Positions 54,511 through 64,000 of a stretch of 64,000 nt of DNA are shown here, one piece after another. The translations under genes and the position numbers were made by a program. The notes under the pieces are model-generated. The model had not been told where the DNA came from and made no database searches. It saw only the letters and a program-made list of their open reading frames with translations. Position 1 is the stretch's first letter; every line of letters starts with the position of its first letter. Where the stretch lies: positions 162,236,462-162,300,461 of the forward strand of contig CM076850.1 in assembly GCA_039519185.1 (NCBI GenBank), written 5' to 3'. Origin of the DNA: Astragalus membranaceus. Its lineage: Eukaryota; Streptophyta; Magnoliopsida; Fabales; Fabaceae.

Positions 54511-54684
54511 ATTTTTTTTTGAAAAGCAAACATAAAAATATATAAAAACCCATATATAGACGGAAAGATCCACCTCCAGGACAAAAGGAAAAACAATAAT
54601 AACTACCTCTTGGACATACAATTAATAGGATCCACAAACCACTCATAAAATAAATAGGAAGGAGAATTGCCCCAAGTCTGGAAC

Positions 54685-55125
54685 TAGGGGTGTCAAAATG
54701 GATGGATTGGATGGATTTGGATTTGGATTATGATGGATGGATCGGAGACAATTCATTTATCCATTTATATCCATTAAAATTGTAACAAACAAATCCAATC
54801 CAATCCATCCATTTACAAAAAAGTCCATCCAATTCATTCATTAGAAATTTTTTTATGGATGGATATCCGATCCATCCATTAATATTTTTAAAACATAAAA
54901 AAAAATTTAATAAAAAAATATTTCTATGAGTAAAAAAATACTTTTACAGATAATTTTAATATATATATTTTTACCGTAGAATTTTTTTAAATATTTTTAA
55001 TATCTATAAATGTATAAATATTTATCCATTTATATAACTGCCGGCGCGGCGACCGACGGCAGAACTCCGGCGACCCCGGCGGTGGGTGGCGGCACTCCGG
55101 TGACCACCACGGCGGCCAGTGGTGG

Positions 55126-55170
<45 letters not shown>

Positions 55171-55510
55171 TAGTTCCTGAATTTGAAAAAAAATTCTTGA
55201 AAAAAACATTTTTTTAAAAACTGAAATTTATTTTTAAAAGTATTTTTTTTGTAAAATAGTATTTTTTTATAATTATTCAATGGATCTTACTTCAAAAAAA
55301 ATAATTATCCAATCGATTTTGATTTTGTAGTTATCGTAATCCAATGGATTTAAAAAATATATTGGATGGATCACAATCATCCACAAAATTAAACTGATGG
55401 ATTCAATGCAATCCATTAATATTTATTTTTTTGTAACAGTTGGATTGGATAGATTTTACTATGGACGGACTGGATATCCAATGGACAAATGGATGATTTT
55501 GACACCCCTA
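54685..55510. mobile_element. non-autonomous hAT element, 826 bp, TSD tctggaac
   Basis: Termini TAGGGGTGTCAAAAT and ATTTTGACACCCCTA; perfect 8-bp target duplication at 54677-54684 and 55511-55518. Subterminal ggatggatt/aatccatcc repeats. The centre has a GC-rich patch (55038-55130, ccggcgaccccggcggtggg) and a (TA)n run (55128-55167). No transposase. Confidence 0.92.
55128..55167. repeat. (TA)n microsatellite in hAT element
   Basis: About 19 uninterrupted ta/at units directly after the GC-rich patch. Confidence 0.85.
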
Positions 55511-56040
55511 TCTGGAACCATCCTTAAGAAAGAGGCAAAATCCAGTCAAAACATCTCCCAATTTTTGGTACGCCTCCAGAGAAAATACAACTATTACTGA
55601 AATTCCAGATAACCGAGAGAATTGTATGCCAGATGAGCATGTCTGCCTCTCACTGGACCGCCCACATGAATGAACTAGAGAAACAGAGACGAAATATCCT
55701 ACTGCATCACAAAATCAAAACTCAGCCAACTAACAATGACATACCAAATTGCTGAAGCAAATTTAGAGCTACAGAAGAGATGAAGAGAGACCTCATGGTC
55801 ATAGGCATTTCGTCGCTGCCAAATCCGTTCTATTAAACAAGTTAGAGCGAGTGGGAACACTTATAAAAAAGTAAAAGGCATAATCGAAAACGAGGAACAT
55901 CCCTTCTTTCCACTTCTCTTGTCTCCCACATAAATGGAAGTTCCACCAAGTTGTTGCATTTTTAAAGCATATCCAAATCCAATTAGCCACCAAACTTGTA
56001 GTAGCACATTTTATAACGGTGATATTTCCTACCAACCCCC

Positions 56041-56590
56041 CGCAAAATCAGCACACCATTCAAAGATTGGTTTTTAGTCCTCTAAAACCAGAAGTGCAAT
56101 TTTTTAAAAGATAATAGGTGAAACTGTAACTAGAGAAGCTTATCAAAAAGAAAAACTATTGATTAGCAAAACAAGGGTGTGTATTTTAACAATACATTGA
56201 GTACACCAAGGGTGGGTATTTTTAGCAAAACTATTGATTAGCAAAACAAGAGTTTAATTGTAGTTTTATCGAGGACAGGACCCTCGCACGGCAGCTGGTA
56301 TCATCCTCATTTGCGTCCTCACAATGCCTTGGGGAATTTTGTTCATCATCCCCATGGGAGTCCCCACATATAGGAAGAAATCGACATTCCTTATTTGGAA
56401 GTGTACACCATCATGAAGGCATAACTCATTTTTCTACAAAATGGTAATCTGTTAAGGGAAGGTACAGTTTTGAAAGGCCGGACATATTGTTTGGTTGGTT
56501 GTATTGTGTGGATGATGCTTTGGGAGTGACGGAGTAGTATTGACTATAAAAGTTTACTTCCATTTTTCATTCCTCATTTTTTTCGGTTGG
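56041..56590. other. unassigned region with a short direct duplication
   Basis: aactattgattagcaaaaca occurs at about 56155 and again at 56229, separated by about 55 bp including two similar 'caagggtg.gtatttt' phrases. Otherwise nothing recognised. Confidence 0.5.
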
Positions 56591-56870
56591 TAAATTTTGT
56601 CATTTTTTTTTCTTTTTGGCAATTTTTATCTTCTAATTTGGTGATTTTAGTCCTAGTGATTATTTATTGCAATTTTTGTCACCAAAAATCATGGATTATA
56701 CAATTTTAGTCCCCATTTCTCCAAAATTCAATATTTTTGGGGAACAAAAATGTAAATAATCCATGATTTTGAGGATAAAAATTGCGAAACCAAGAAAATT
56801 GAGAATCAAAATTATCAAAAGTAAAAAAATGGACCAAAATCACTAAACTAACAAATATCACCATATTTTT
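56591..56870. repeat. degenerate inverted-repeat (MITE-like) sequence
   Basis: The left half (ggtgattttagtcc...gcaatttttgtcaccaaaaatcatggattat) is imperfectly complementary to the right half (aataatccatgattttgagg...aaaattgcgaaacc...ggaccaaaatcac). It resembles an old hairpin MITE. Ends and TSD are not identifiable. Confidence 0.45.
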
Positions 56871-57049
56871 TTAAGCAAAGAAAAATCTATTAAATAGAGA
56901 GAGAAAAACATAAAAAACCAAGGGGGGACCAGACCAAAACCCAAGACCAGAAAAAAAAACGAGAAACAAAGGAGAGAGACCTAGGAAGGCTCCCGAAAAC
57001 CAACCAACCAAAAGAATGAAAAAAACAGACCAAATACATGGTTTATAAT
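56871..57049 (-). mobile_element. LINE 3' end fragment, truncated by the Ogre LTR
   Basis: The minus strand reads ...ttggtctggtccccccttgg...tttttctctctctatttaat...tttgcttaaaaaaa, resembling plant L1 3' untranslated ends with an A tail. The Ogre LTR begins at 57050. No coding part remains. Confidence 0.4.
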
Positions 57050-58289
57050 TGTTGCGCCCGAAAAAGTCCCTGAGGGGATCTTTCTTCGTTTACAACTTTT
57101 TAAAACAATGAAGTCGCCACCAATATTTTTTTAAGGTAAAACATTGGAAAAACCTTTTTTGGAAAGCAATGGCCTTTTGGAAACCGGAAAATTTGGGTTC
57201 GGGGGTCGGTTAGGCATGGGGAAGGTATTAGCACCCCACACCTCCTTTCTACCGAAAGGGAACCTTTAATTAAACGTGTGGTTTTAAGTGTTGATTTGGA
57301 AAATACTTAAATTGCCTCTTTATTGGAAAGGGAATGAGAAGACTTAATGAAAATTTTATTTTTAATCCCCTACTTTGAGAATAAGATTTTTTGACTTTTG
57401 AAATGAAAGAGATGTGTTTGTATATTTTTTAATTTTAGAAATTGTTTATTTTTGTGCTTGACAGGGGCGTGGCCCTGCTCCTACGTATCTCCGGGTGGAG
57501 AATCAAAGGCGACGTAGTTCTAATTTGAAAATGAAAATGCTTTTGAAAGGGTTTGGAAAAAGGAAAAGCTTTCATAATGACCAGGCAAGCAAAGGCTTTG
57601 AGTGATCATTACTAATAATTCTTGATAGCGTTCATGACAATCAAACAAGCAAAGGCTTTGGGTGATAGTCACTAATAACTTGCATTGGTTAGAAAAGAGT
57701 TTGAGAGGTTTTTGGGAAAGAGTGAAGTTATTATCAAAGATTGGTTATAAAGTTCAAGCACATTCGTTAATCGAGCAATCACGCATGTGTTGAACGTCAA
57801 CTAAGACTAAACATGCCAATACAATCAAAGATTCAAATGTCAAGGATGCAAAGTAAGGTTCTCAAGACAAATGTGTGTGTGTGTGTAAGAAAGAGTGTAT
57901 TTACCCTAATGACTCTATGCTACAACAAGCAAGTAGTCTTACGTCTTCATTAGGAGGTCATACAAGTGGAGAGGATGGCACACAATTAAATCAAGACATT
58001 TAAGTTGCATCAAGAGCAATTAAACAATTGATCACAGGCATAGAATGATCTTAGTTAATCTAGTGAACATGTGAGCAATGATTTCTCAATAACATGAACA
58101 AAAGGAATTGCATCAAGACTAGGGTAAGCCTATCCTTTGCAATCAATAATATGAACAAATGCCCAAAGGTTAATAACACGATCAAAGAGGAGGGGGCGTC
58201 AAGGTTTTGGGTAACCTATCCCTTGCAATACCTCACAAACCCTAAACCATAAACCTACAATCTCATCTTTTATTCATTAAAAAACAAAA

Positions 58290-59210
58290 TTACAAGAGGA
58301 AGGTTGAATCATCTAAAACCATCTTCACCACTTAAAATATGATGCCCTGGGCACAAGTGGGAGTCACATGATTTATCATCAACAATGAACAATGATCAAA
58401 CTAGAATATAAGAACAAATAAATAAACATTAAAACAAAGTTGAATCACATAGAGCAATCCTCTCACTTTGAGAAAAGTGCACTAGGCACTAGTGAGAATC
58501 AACTTGCCTATCATCCACAATTAACAATAAGCAAATTAAAACAAGACTTAAATAAAAGAACACATAAACAAAGTTGAATCATATAGAGCAATCCTCTCAC
58601 TTCGAGAAAAGTGCACTAGGCACTAGTGAGAATCAACTTGCCTATCATCCATAATTAACAATAAGCAAATTAAAACAAGACTTAAATAAAAGAACACATA
58701 AACAAAGTTGAATCATATAGAGCAATCCTCTCACTTTGAGAAAAGTGCACTAGGCACTAGTGAGAATCAACTTGCCTATCATCCAAAATTAACAATAAGC
58801 AAATTAAAACAAGACTTAAATAAAAGAACACATAAACAAGGTTGAATCACATCTAGCAATCTTCAACTACTTAGCATAAAGTGCACAAAGCACGAGTAGG
58901 AATCATCTTGCTAGATCATCCACCATTAACAATAAGCACATTAAAATAAGACTAAATAAGAGAACACATAAACAAGGTTGAATCACATCTAGCAATCTTC
59001 AACTACTTAGCATAAAGTGCACAAAGCACGAGTAGGAATCATCTTGCTAGATCATCCACCATTAACAATAAGCACATTAAAATAAGACTAAATAAGAGAA
59101 CACATAAACAAGGTTGAATCACATCTAGCAATCTTCAACTACTTAACATAAAGTGCACAAAGCACAAGTAGGAATCATCTTGCTAGATCATCAACAAATA
59201 TTTGCAAGTG
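58290..59210. repeat. ~135-bp tandem repeats in Ogre-like LTR (about six to seven copies)
   Basis: aggttgaatca/aagttgaatca starts copies near 58300, 58437, 58570, 58706, 58842, 58976 and 59112. Two subtypes are grouped: three copies with 'gagaaaagtgcactaggcac' and three with 'cataaagtgcacaaagcac'. Neighbouring copies are nearly identical. Confidence 0.88.
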
Positions 59211-59923
59211 AAATATGTTGAAAATAACATTTAACACCAAAATCAAATACCAATGCCAAGATTGTGCATCATCAAGCAAAGAAGAACAACAAAATTAGCT
59301 TAAGAACACATTAATCATAGTACGCGAACCAAACAAGCATGGATTCACATTTTATTTCACAAAAAATACAAGAAATTAACACAAAACAACATGAAACCAA
59401 TTATTCAAGGGTGAGAGGCACCTTAAACACCCAAGCCTCCCTAAGTGCTTGTCAATAGTGCTTAAGGCTCCTCTCACCAACAACAACAAACTACATTTAA
59501 AACAAAATGATAATGATATGCGAAATGAAAAGTGAAGAGGAAAATGGGTTTTAATGCAAAAAGGTTGAAGATGATGCAAGGGTTTTAGAGTATACCTTAG
59601 ATCCTAGCTAGATTATGCAAGAAATGGAGAGCAAGAATACAAATCAACCAAAGACACCAACAAAGAACCCACGCTCAAAATGAAGGTCACCCCCTCTTGA
59701 TGAAAGTTCTTGAGTTTTAGTGGAGAATAGAAGTAGTATGTGAGAGGGGGATGAAGGGGAGATGGATTGGTGGTGTTTGGATGAAGAAAAATAAAATAAA
59801 TGGAGGAGAGGAGAGTGGTGTAGCTTCGGCCAAGAGGAGAGAAAAGAGGAGAGGAGAGTGGTGTGCTAATTTTAGTGTAGGAGAGAATGAGCCAAAAAAG
59901 TTAGGAATGGGTGAATATGAGAG

Positions 59924-59933
59924 GTATTTATAG
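59924..59933 (-). promoter_or_regulatory. TATA box of Ogre-like LTR
   Basis: Minus strand TTCTATAAATACC, an ideal plant TATA element about 840 bp from the LTR start. Downstream (minus) is CT-rich leader-like sequence. Confidence 0.55.
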
Positions 59934-60770
59934 AATGGGATTAGGTCTAGGGTTAAAATGGTAATCAAGCAATAAAAATGAATTAATAACCAGCTGAAAA
60001 TAAATGGAAATGAATAATTGAACTTGGGCACCAAGCAAAGGGGTCATTTTGGTCATTGTTCTTGAGAAGTGCCTTAGGATTGAACTTTGAATTTTGAATG
60101 AAGGGTTGAGATCACTTATCACATGGATTAAGGATAGGGAGAAAACACAAAATAGAGAGTGAGGAAGGGAGTGGGGTTTCGGCCTTAGCAAGGAGAGAGG
60201 GTGAGAATTTGCCAACTTTTGCAAGTTGGCAATTGTACTATTTGCCTCACATGTGCACAACATTATCCCATCCATATTTTGATTATTCTTTTCTTGATTA
60301 TTCCATGAAAATCTTACCATTTTGGGCCATGTCTTAGGAAATCAATCATTGGGCCCAAAATCCTATGATGCCACCATTCCCAAAGTTGATTTGATACCTC
60401 TCCTTGAAGGAAATTCTCATTTTACCCTTTTCTTTAAATTTGAGCTTTTATGCAAATGAATAACATTCATGCGCATAAAATAAAAAAAATCTAATTAAGC
60501 ACATTCTTTCTCAAATAATTCCCCTGATGATTGCCCAGTGATTTGTGATGAAAAACCGTTTTTGTTGTGAAATGACCAAAATGCCCTTTTCGACCCCAAA
60601 ACCCTAATTTATCCAGGAAGTGTATTTCAACTCTAAAAATGACTTTAAAAGCTCTGGAATGACTTTCAGGACTCAAAAATGCAATTCATAATGCTCCTCA
60701 CTCCTCAATTTATTTATTTTTGTGGAAAATTAGGGTTTTGAGCTAAGCCGGACAAAATTGGGGTATGACA

Positions 60771-60787
60771 GCTGCCCCTCTTTATCT
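60771..60787 (-). other. polypurine tract of Ogre-like element
   Basis: Minus strand AGATAAAGAGGGGCAGC immediately before TGTCATACCCC. The position and composition fit a PPT and fix the orientation as minus. Confidence 0.75.
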
Positions 60788-60797
60788 GGATTTTAAC

Positions 60798-61155
60798 CAA
60801 TGTTTTTAAAATCGGACCGGAGATCGAACCGGCGAGGCCTCCGGTTCATGGTTCAATCTGTTCAACCGGTTCAACCATGGTTGAACCGGATGAGTAATTT
60901 ATTAAATAAAAAATAAAAAATATTAAATTTTAGAGAAAAAAGTAAATTTAAAAATAAAAAAATGTATTTTGGGCGGTTCAATCCGGTTCGGTTTCCGGTT
61001 CAAAGCGGTTGAACCGCGGTTCAACCCGGTTCTTCCCCGGTTCTGGGCGGTTCAATAGGACTGCGGTTCAAATGGGGTTGAACCAACCGGCCGGGAGTCT
61101 GGTTCTCGGTTCAACCGGTTGAACCGGCCGGTCCGGTCCGGTTTTTAAAACATTG
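60798..61155. mobile_element. hAT-like MITE, 358 bp, CCGGTTC-rich, TSD attttaac
   Basis: Termini CAATGTTTTTAAAA and TTTTAAAACATTG; perfect 8-bp duplication attttaac at 60790-60797 and 61156-61163. The interior is filled with ggttcaaccgg/ccggttcaa motifs in both orientations, giving many possible small hairpins. Inserted 27 bp inside the LTR/PPT boundary of the Ogre-like element. Confidence 0.92.
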
Positions 61156-62029
61156 ATTTTAACGAGGAATATGAATTGGCCGAAACATATTCCGAGGCAA
61201 AATAAAGATAAAGAATTCAGAAATTATACCGATTTTGTCTACTTAGGGAAAAACCCGAATTTTTCCTTTTTTTTTGATGCATAGGTGCTAACACGAGATG
61301 ACTGTAATGGATGAAGCGTCAGGCCTTAGTAAGCCAACAGGAGCAGGAAATAGATTGGTGCCAGCCCTCAGGCAGCAAAAGCAAGAAATAAAGCGGTAAA
61401 GAAAGCAGTAAAGAAGGTACCGGCCTACAGTAAGCCGACACTGGAGGCTGCCTAAAGCCTTTTAACGAACCGCGCACGATCCGAGTTTGCACATGGGCTT
61501 TGAAGGAGCATCTGAGCTCTGAGGGTGGCCTTTTCGAGTGACCTGAAGTTTAATATCAAGTTGTGGGACCGATATGTTTTACCTCGAAGGACGTACGCCA
61601 TGCCTTAGGCTGACACAGCTAGTCTTGAAGGACATGGAGTCTGAAGATCTGTCATGCTCAGAGATGACTTAGTGACATGAAGGTAGAGTTCAAAGTCGTT
61701 GTTTGGACTTTTGATTTGAACTATACTGAAGGACCTTGGGTCGGATGATTCGCCGATGCTCGATAACGACGTGATCTGAACTGAAATGAGCTCACTAGCT
61801 CTGGGTAATGAACGAAGTTGCAAACTGTAGCTCGAATACGAGGTGGAGTCTGCTTTTGAAGGGACACATGGGTCCTGAAGGGATTCGCAAATCCTGTTGA
61901 TTGATTGATTGAAATGGTCAATGCTGCCGCACTGAGTTGAGGTACCTGCATACGTCAGTTGATGCAAGGAATAGTGCATGGAGCACGGGTGCATGTTATG
62001 CAAGGGCATGTTATGCAGGTGCATGCAAT

Positions 62030-62460
62030 GCTATGATTTTGGTGTAATGATTTTTGTTCTTTTTCTTTTATGGAAATGCTAACGTTAATATGATGCAAAT
62101 GCACCGCTTTAATGTTTGAGGATTGAATGACAAAGGAATGCTTATGAAATGATGAATGATATGGAATGCTGGATGACAGGGAATGTTTCTGTTCTTTTTG
62201 TTGTTTTTTTGCTTTCTTTGCTTTTTCTATGAAATATCTGATGCAAAATGTAATGCTCTAATGATGAATGACATGCAATGATTTTGTTCTTTTCCTTTTT
62301 ATGAAGTGCGAACATTAATATGAAGTGCGAACATTAATATGATGCCAATGCAATGAAAAGATTTCTGCTTTTTCTTCTTTACTATTTTCCTCTATGAAAT
62401 GCAAGTATTAATATGGTGCAACTGACGTGGAACGTTTTTTCTTTTTTTGCTATGTGATGA
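62030..62460. repeat. degenerate tandem repeats in Ogre-like 3' region
   Basis: Four to five diverged copies around ttgttctttttctttt.tgaa then tgc.aacattaatatgatgcaa. One recent 20-bp duplication (gtgcgaacattaatatgaa) is adjacent to itself near 62306-62340. Confidence 0.6.
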
Positions 62461-63759
62461 ATGCACAAAATGTGAAGATGCAAATGTAATGCTTTGATGC
62501 ATATGCTATAATGAATAGATTGAAATGCCTAGATGCATGAGGTAAACATTTTTGTGATGATGAGATGCGAGACTTTGGATGCAAGGAATTGAGATGATTA
62601 TTGACCATTCTGTTGAAAAATTGAATTTGATTCAAACTCCGGTGTTCTCAAGGTTTTTATTTACAAACAACCTCACTTGTTTTCTTTCTTTCCATGATGA
62701 CTGAATTTTAGATATCACGTAAACAATTTGTGTTCTCTCTTTTGAAGCATTGTCTAGTAAGCATGCATAGGAGTGCAAATGTGAATGAATGAGTCAGTTA
62801 ACAGGGAATTGGTTTAGGGGATGGACATTTACGGCAAGTGAAGGAGTGACAGGCATGATTATTGCCGAAGCTCATGAGGGATCAAGAGATACAAGATTGC
62901 CCCAATTTAGGTCTTTGATGAGTGAATAGCTTGCCCCTGTCTAGTGGTGACAACAACTAGGGGTGTAGAAGATGATGAATTGGGAATGAAAAATGGAGCA
63001 AAAGAGATTTTGTCTCAACCCATAAAGTTTGATGTTGCCCCAGTCATAACAAGGACAAAGCTGCCCCAATTAGGATGACAAGGCCTTGTTTGGGATAGTG
63101 AGTTGAGAGATTGCCCCGGTGAGGTTTTGTAGGAATGAATGAGGTGAAGGAATGGGAACGCACTTGTCCCACTTTCGAATGACATTTCAAATGGTTTCTT
63201 TGAGTGAGATTGTGAAAGGCGACAGAGTTATGGTGGTGGTTATGAACTGAGGGTGTTATATGAATGGAGTGGGCAATGAATAAACCTCCCCAAAGTTGTG
63301 TGGAGTGAGAGGTGAAGGGAATGCCCCCTAGTACACACTTTTGGTTCTCTTTAAGAACAACTCAAATGCAATGAAAGTTTTGACTTTTTAGTATGAGGAG
63401 GGGCTCCACTTGGTTACCACTAGACCTTGTTTTAATGCAACATGAATGCATCTTGGAGTGCAAGTCCTTCTCCTTTTTACCAACTTTCTTTTTTGATTGT
63501 TTGTTTTTTCTTTTGAGCAGCTTTCTTTTTTCTGCTTGTTTGTTTTTTTCTTTTTGAGCAAACACGTCGTAAATAGATAAACTTATTTGTCCTAAGATTA
63601 AAACTGGAGAGAACGAAAGCAATTAGTCATTGATCGGAATGGACTTTTTAGGGTTGTGATGTGGAGAAGGGGATGATTGAGCTTAATGAAGTGTTTGGGG
63701 TTGATGGGGAGGACGGGTCTTATTCAGTGTTGGCCGATGGTCAATGGTTTATGAAGGAA

Positions 63760-63965
63760 ATGGTTATTAGGTTTGATGAGGTGTTTGGGGAGGGTTGTAC
63801 CCAATGAGGTGTTTGAAGGTTTTATGAAAGAAGAGATGGTTAAACCCAATGAATTGAAGGCTTTTTTGAAAAGAGAAATGATTGAACCCATTGAATTGAG
63901 GGCTTTTTTTGGAAGGGGAAATGATTGAACCCATTGAATTTAAGGGCCTTTTTGAAGGGGAGCTC
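63760..63965. repeat. ~58-bp tandem repeats near the right edge
   Basis: Copies contain 'gaacccattgaatt.agggcttttttgaa...ggggaaatgatt' or close variants, three to four in a row. Non-coding. Confidence 0.7.
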
Positions 63966-64000
63966 TTATGCTCCATGGCAAAATGTATTGACTCTTAATT

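Larger units (their letters stand above)
54511..56040 (-). mobile_element. degenerate L1-type LINE 3' remnant, split by a hAT element
   Basis: On the minus strand 55570-55830 can be read, with stops, as EVSLHLFCSSKFASAIWYV then WLSFDFVMQ, the zinc-binding segment downstream of plant LINE reverse transcriptases. The segment 54511-54684 left of the hAT element looks like a LINE 3' end: on the minus strand it ends tgcttttcaaaaaaaaa, a short A tail. Heavily decayed; boundaries approximate. Confidence 0.5.
57050..60770 (-). mobile_element. 3' LTR of an Ogre-like Tat retrotransposon, 3.7 kb
   Basis: The minus strand starts TGTCATACCCCAATTTTG (60770) and ends GGGCGCAACA (57050). The start is preceded by a purine tract. 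Contains 'gggttcgggggtcggttaggca' followed by 'ggggaaggtattagcacccc', phrases I recognise from legume Ogre LTRs, and a TATA box at 59925. Exceptional LTR length is typical of Ogre. The rest of the element lies to the right, beyond the window. Confidence 0.75.
61156..64000 (-). other. 3' non-coding internal region of Ogre-like element
   Basis: 2.8 kb without recognisable coding potential, between the PPT and the (off-window) integrase. It contains imperfect repeats of 'atgatttttgttctttttc', 'gaaatgctaacgttaatatgatgcaaatg' type at 62030-62460, 'ttgccccaat/ctgccccaat' phrases at 62895-63110, and a repeat at 63760-63960. Long non-coding 3' internal regions are known for Ogre-type elements. Confidence 0.6.

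Overview
This is a plant nuclear window, very probably from a dicot and likely a legume. The evidence is two intron-era host genes in plant-specific families, plant LTR-retrotransposon lineages (Tat/Ogre, Athila, copia), plant L1-type LINEs, tRNA-derived SINEs, CACTA, hAT, Mutator and Helitron DNA elements, and a primer-binding site exactly complementary to plant tRNA-Asp. The legume assignment rests mainly on a 3.7 kb Ogre-like LTR beginning TGTCATACCCC and is inference. Over 85 percent of the window is transposon-derived. I see no prokaryotic genes, CRISPR, rRNA or free-standing tRNA genes.

Layout. 1-5014: minus-strand Tat-type gypsy element (gag-protease, 5' LTR) running off the left edge, with a 2.26 kb solo LTR inserted in gag (5-bp duplication). 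5682-21369: a minus-strand LINE, cut open by a 13.8 kb composite Tat element (6188-19947) with three LTRs and two gag copies; a non-autonomous CACTA (9256-10983) sits in its reverse transcriptase and a SINE (5968-6165) in the LINE 3' part. 21370-30975: Athila-type element (gag, PR, RT, RNase H, IN, tRNA-Asp PBS), its 3' LTR split by a second CACTA (22171-23383) and its 5' LTR broken at 30975. 30976-33392: two further LTR-like blocks.

33601-42815: the most interesting object, a 9.2 kb Mutator-type element with a perfect 9-bp target duplication and 1.3 kb terminal inverted repeats. It carries no transposase but does carry exon-intron fragments of host genes: a DUF716/TMEM45-like membrane protein, an FDM/IDN2-like RNA-directed DNA methylation factor, asparagine synthetase, and possibly a PPR protein. 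It also holds a ~2.2 kb tandem array with an alternating two-monomer organisation. It is a Pack-MULE.

43422-45716: an intact two-exon DUF1005 gene, about 600 bp from the Pack-MULE end. 46711-51053: hAT MITE containing a SINE-like unit, internally deleted copia element, palindromic Mutator MITE (9-bp TSD) and a small Helitron. 52039-53232: intact single-exon leucine-rich-repeat secreted protein on the minus strand. 54511-57049: LINE remnants with an 826-bp hAT element (8-bp TSD). 57050-64000: 3' LTR and 3' internal region of an Ogre-like giant element running off the right edge, with a CCGGTTC-rich hAT MITE (8-bp TSD) just inside it.

Only the DUF1005 and LRR genes look like functional host genes. 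All retrotransposon genes seen here are broken by stops, frameshifts, deletions or insertions.
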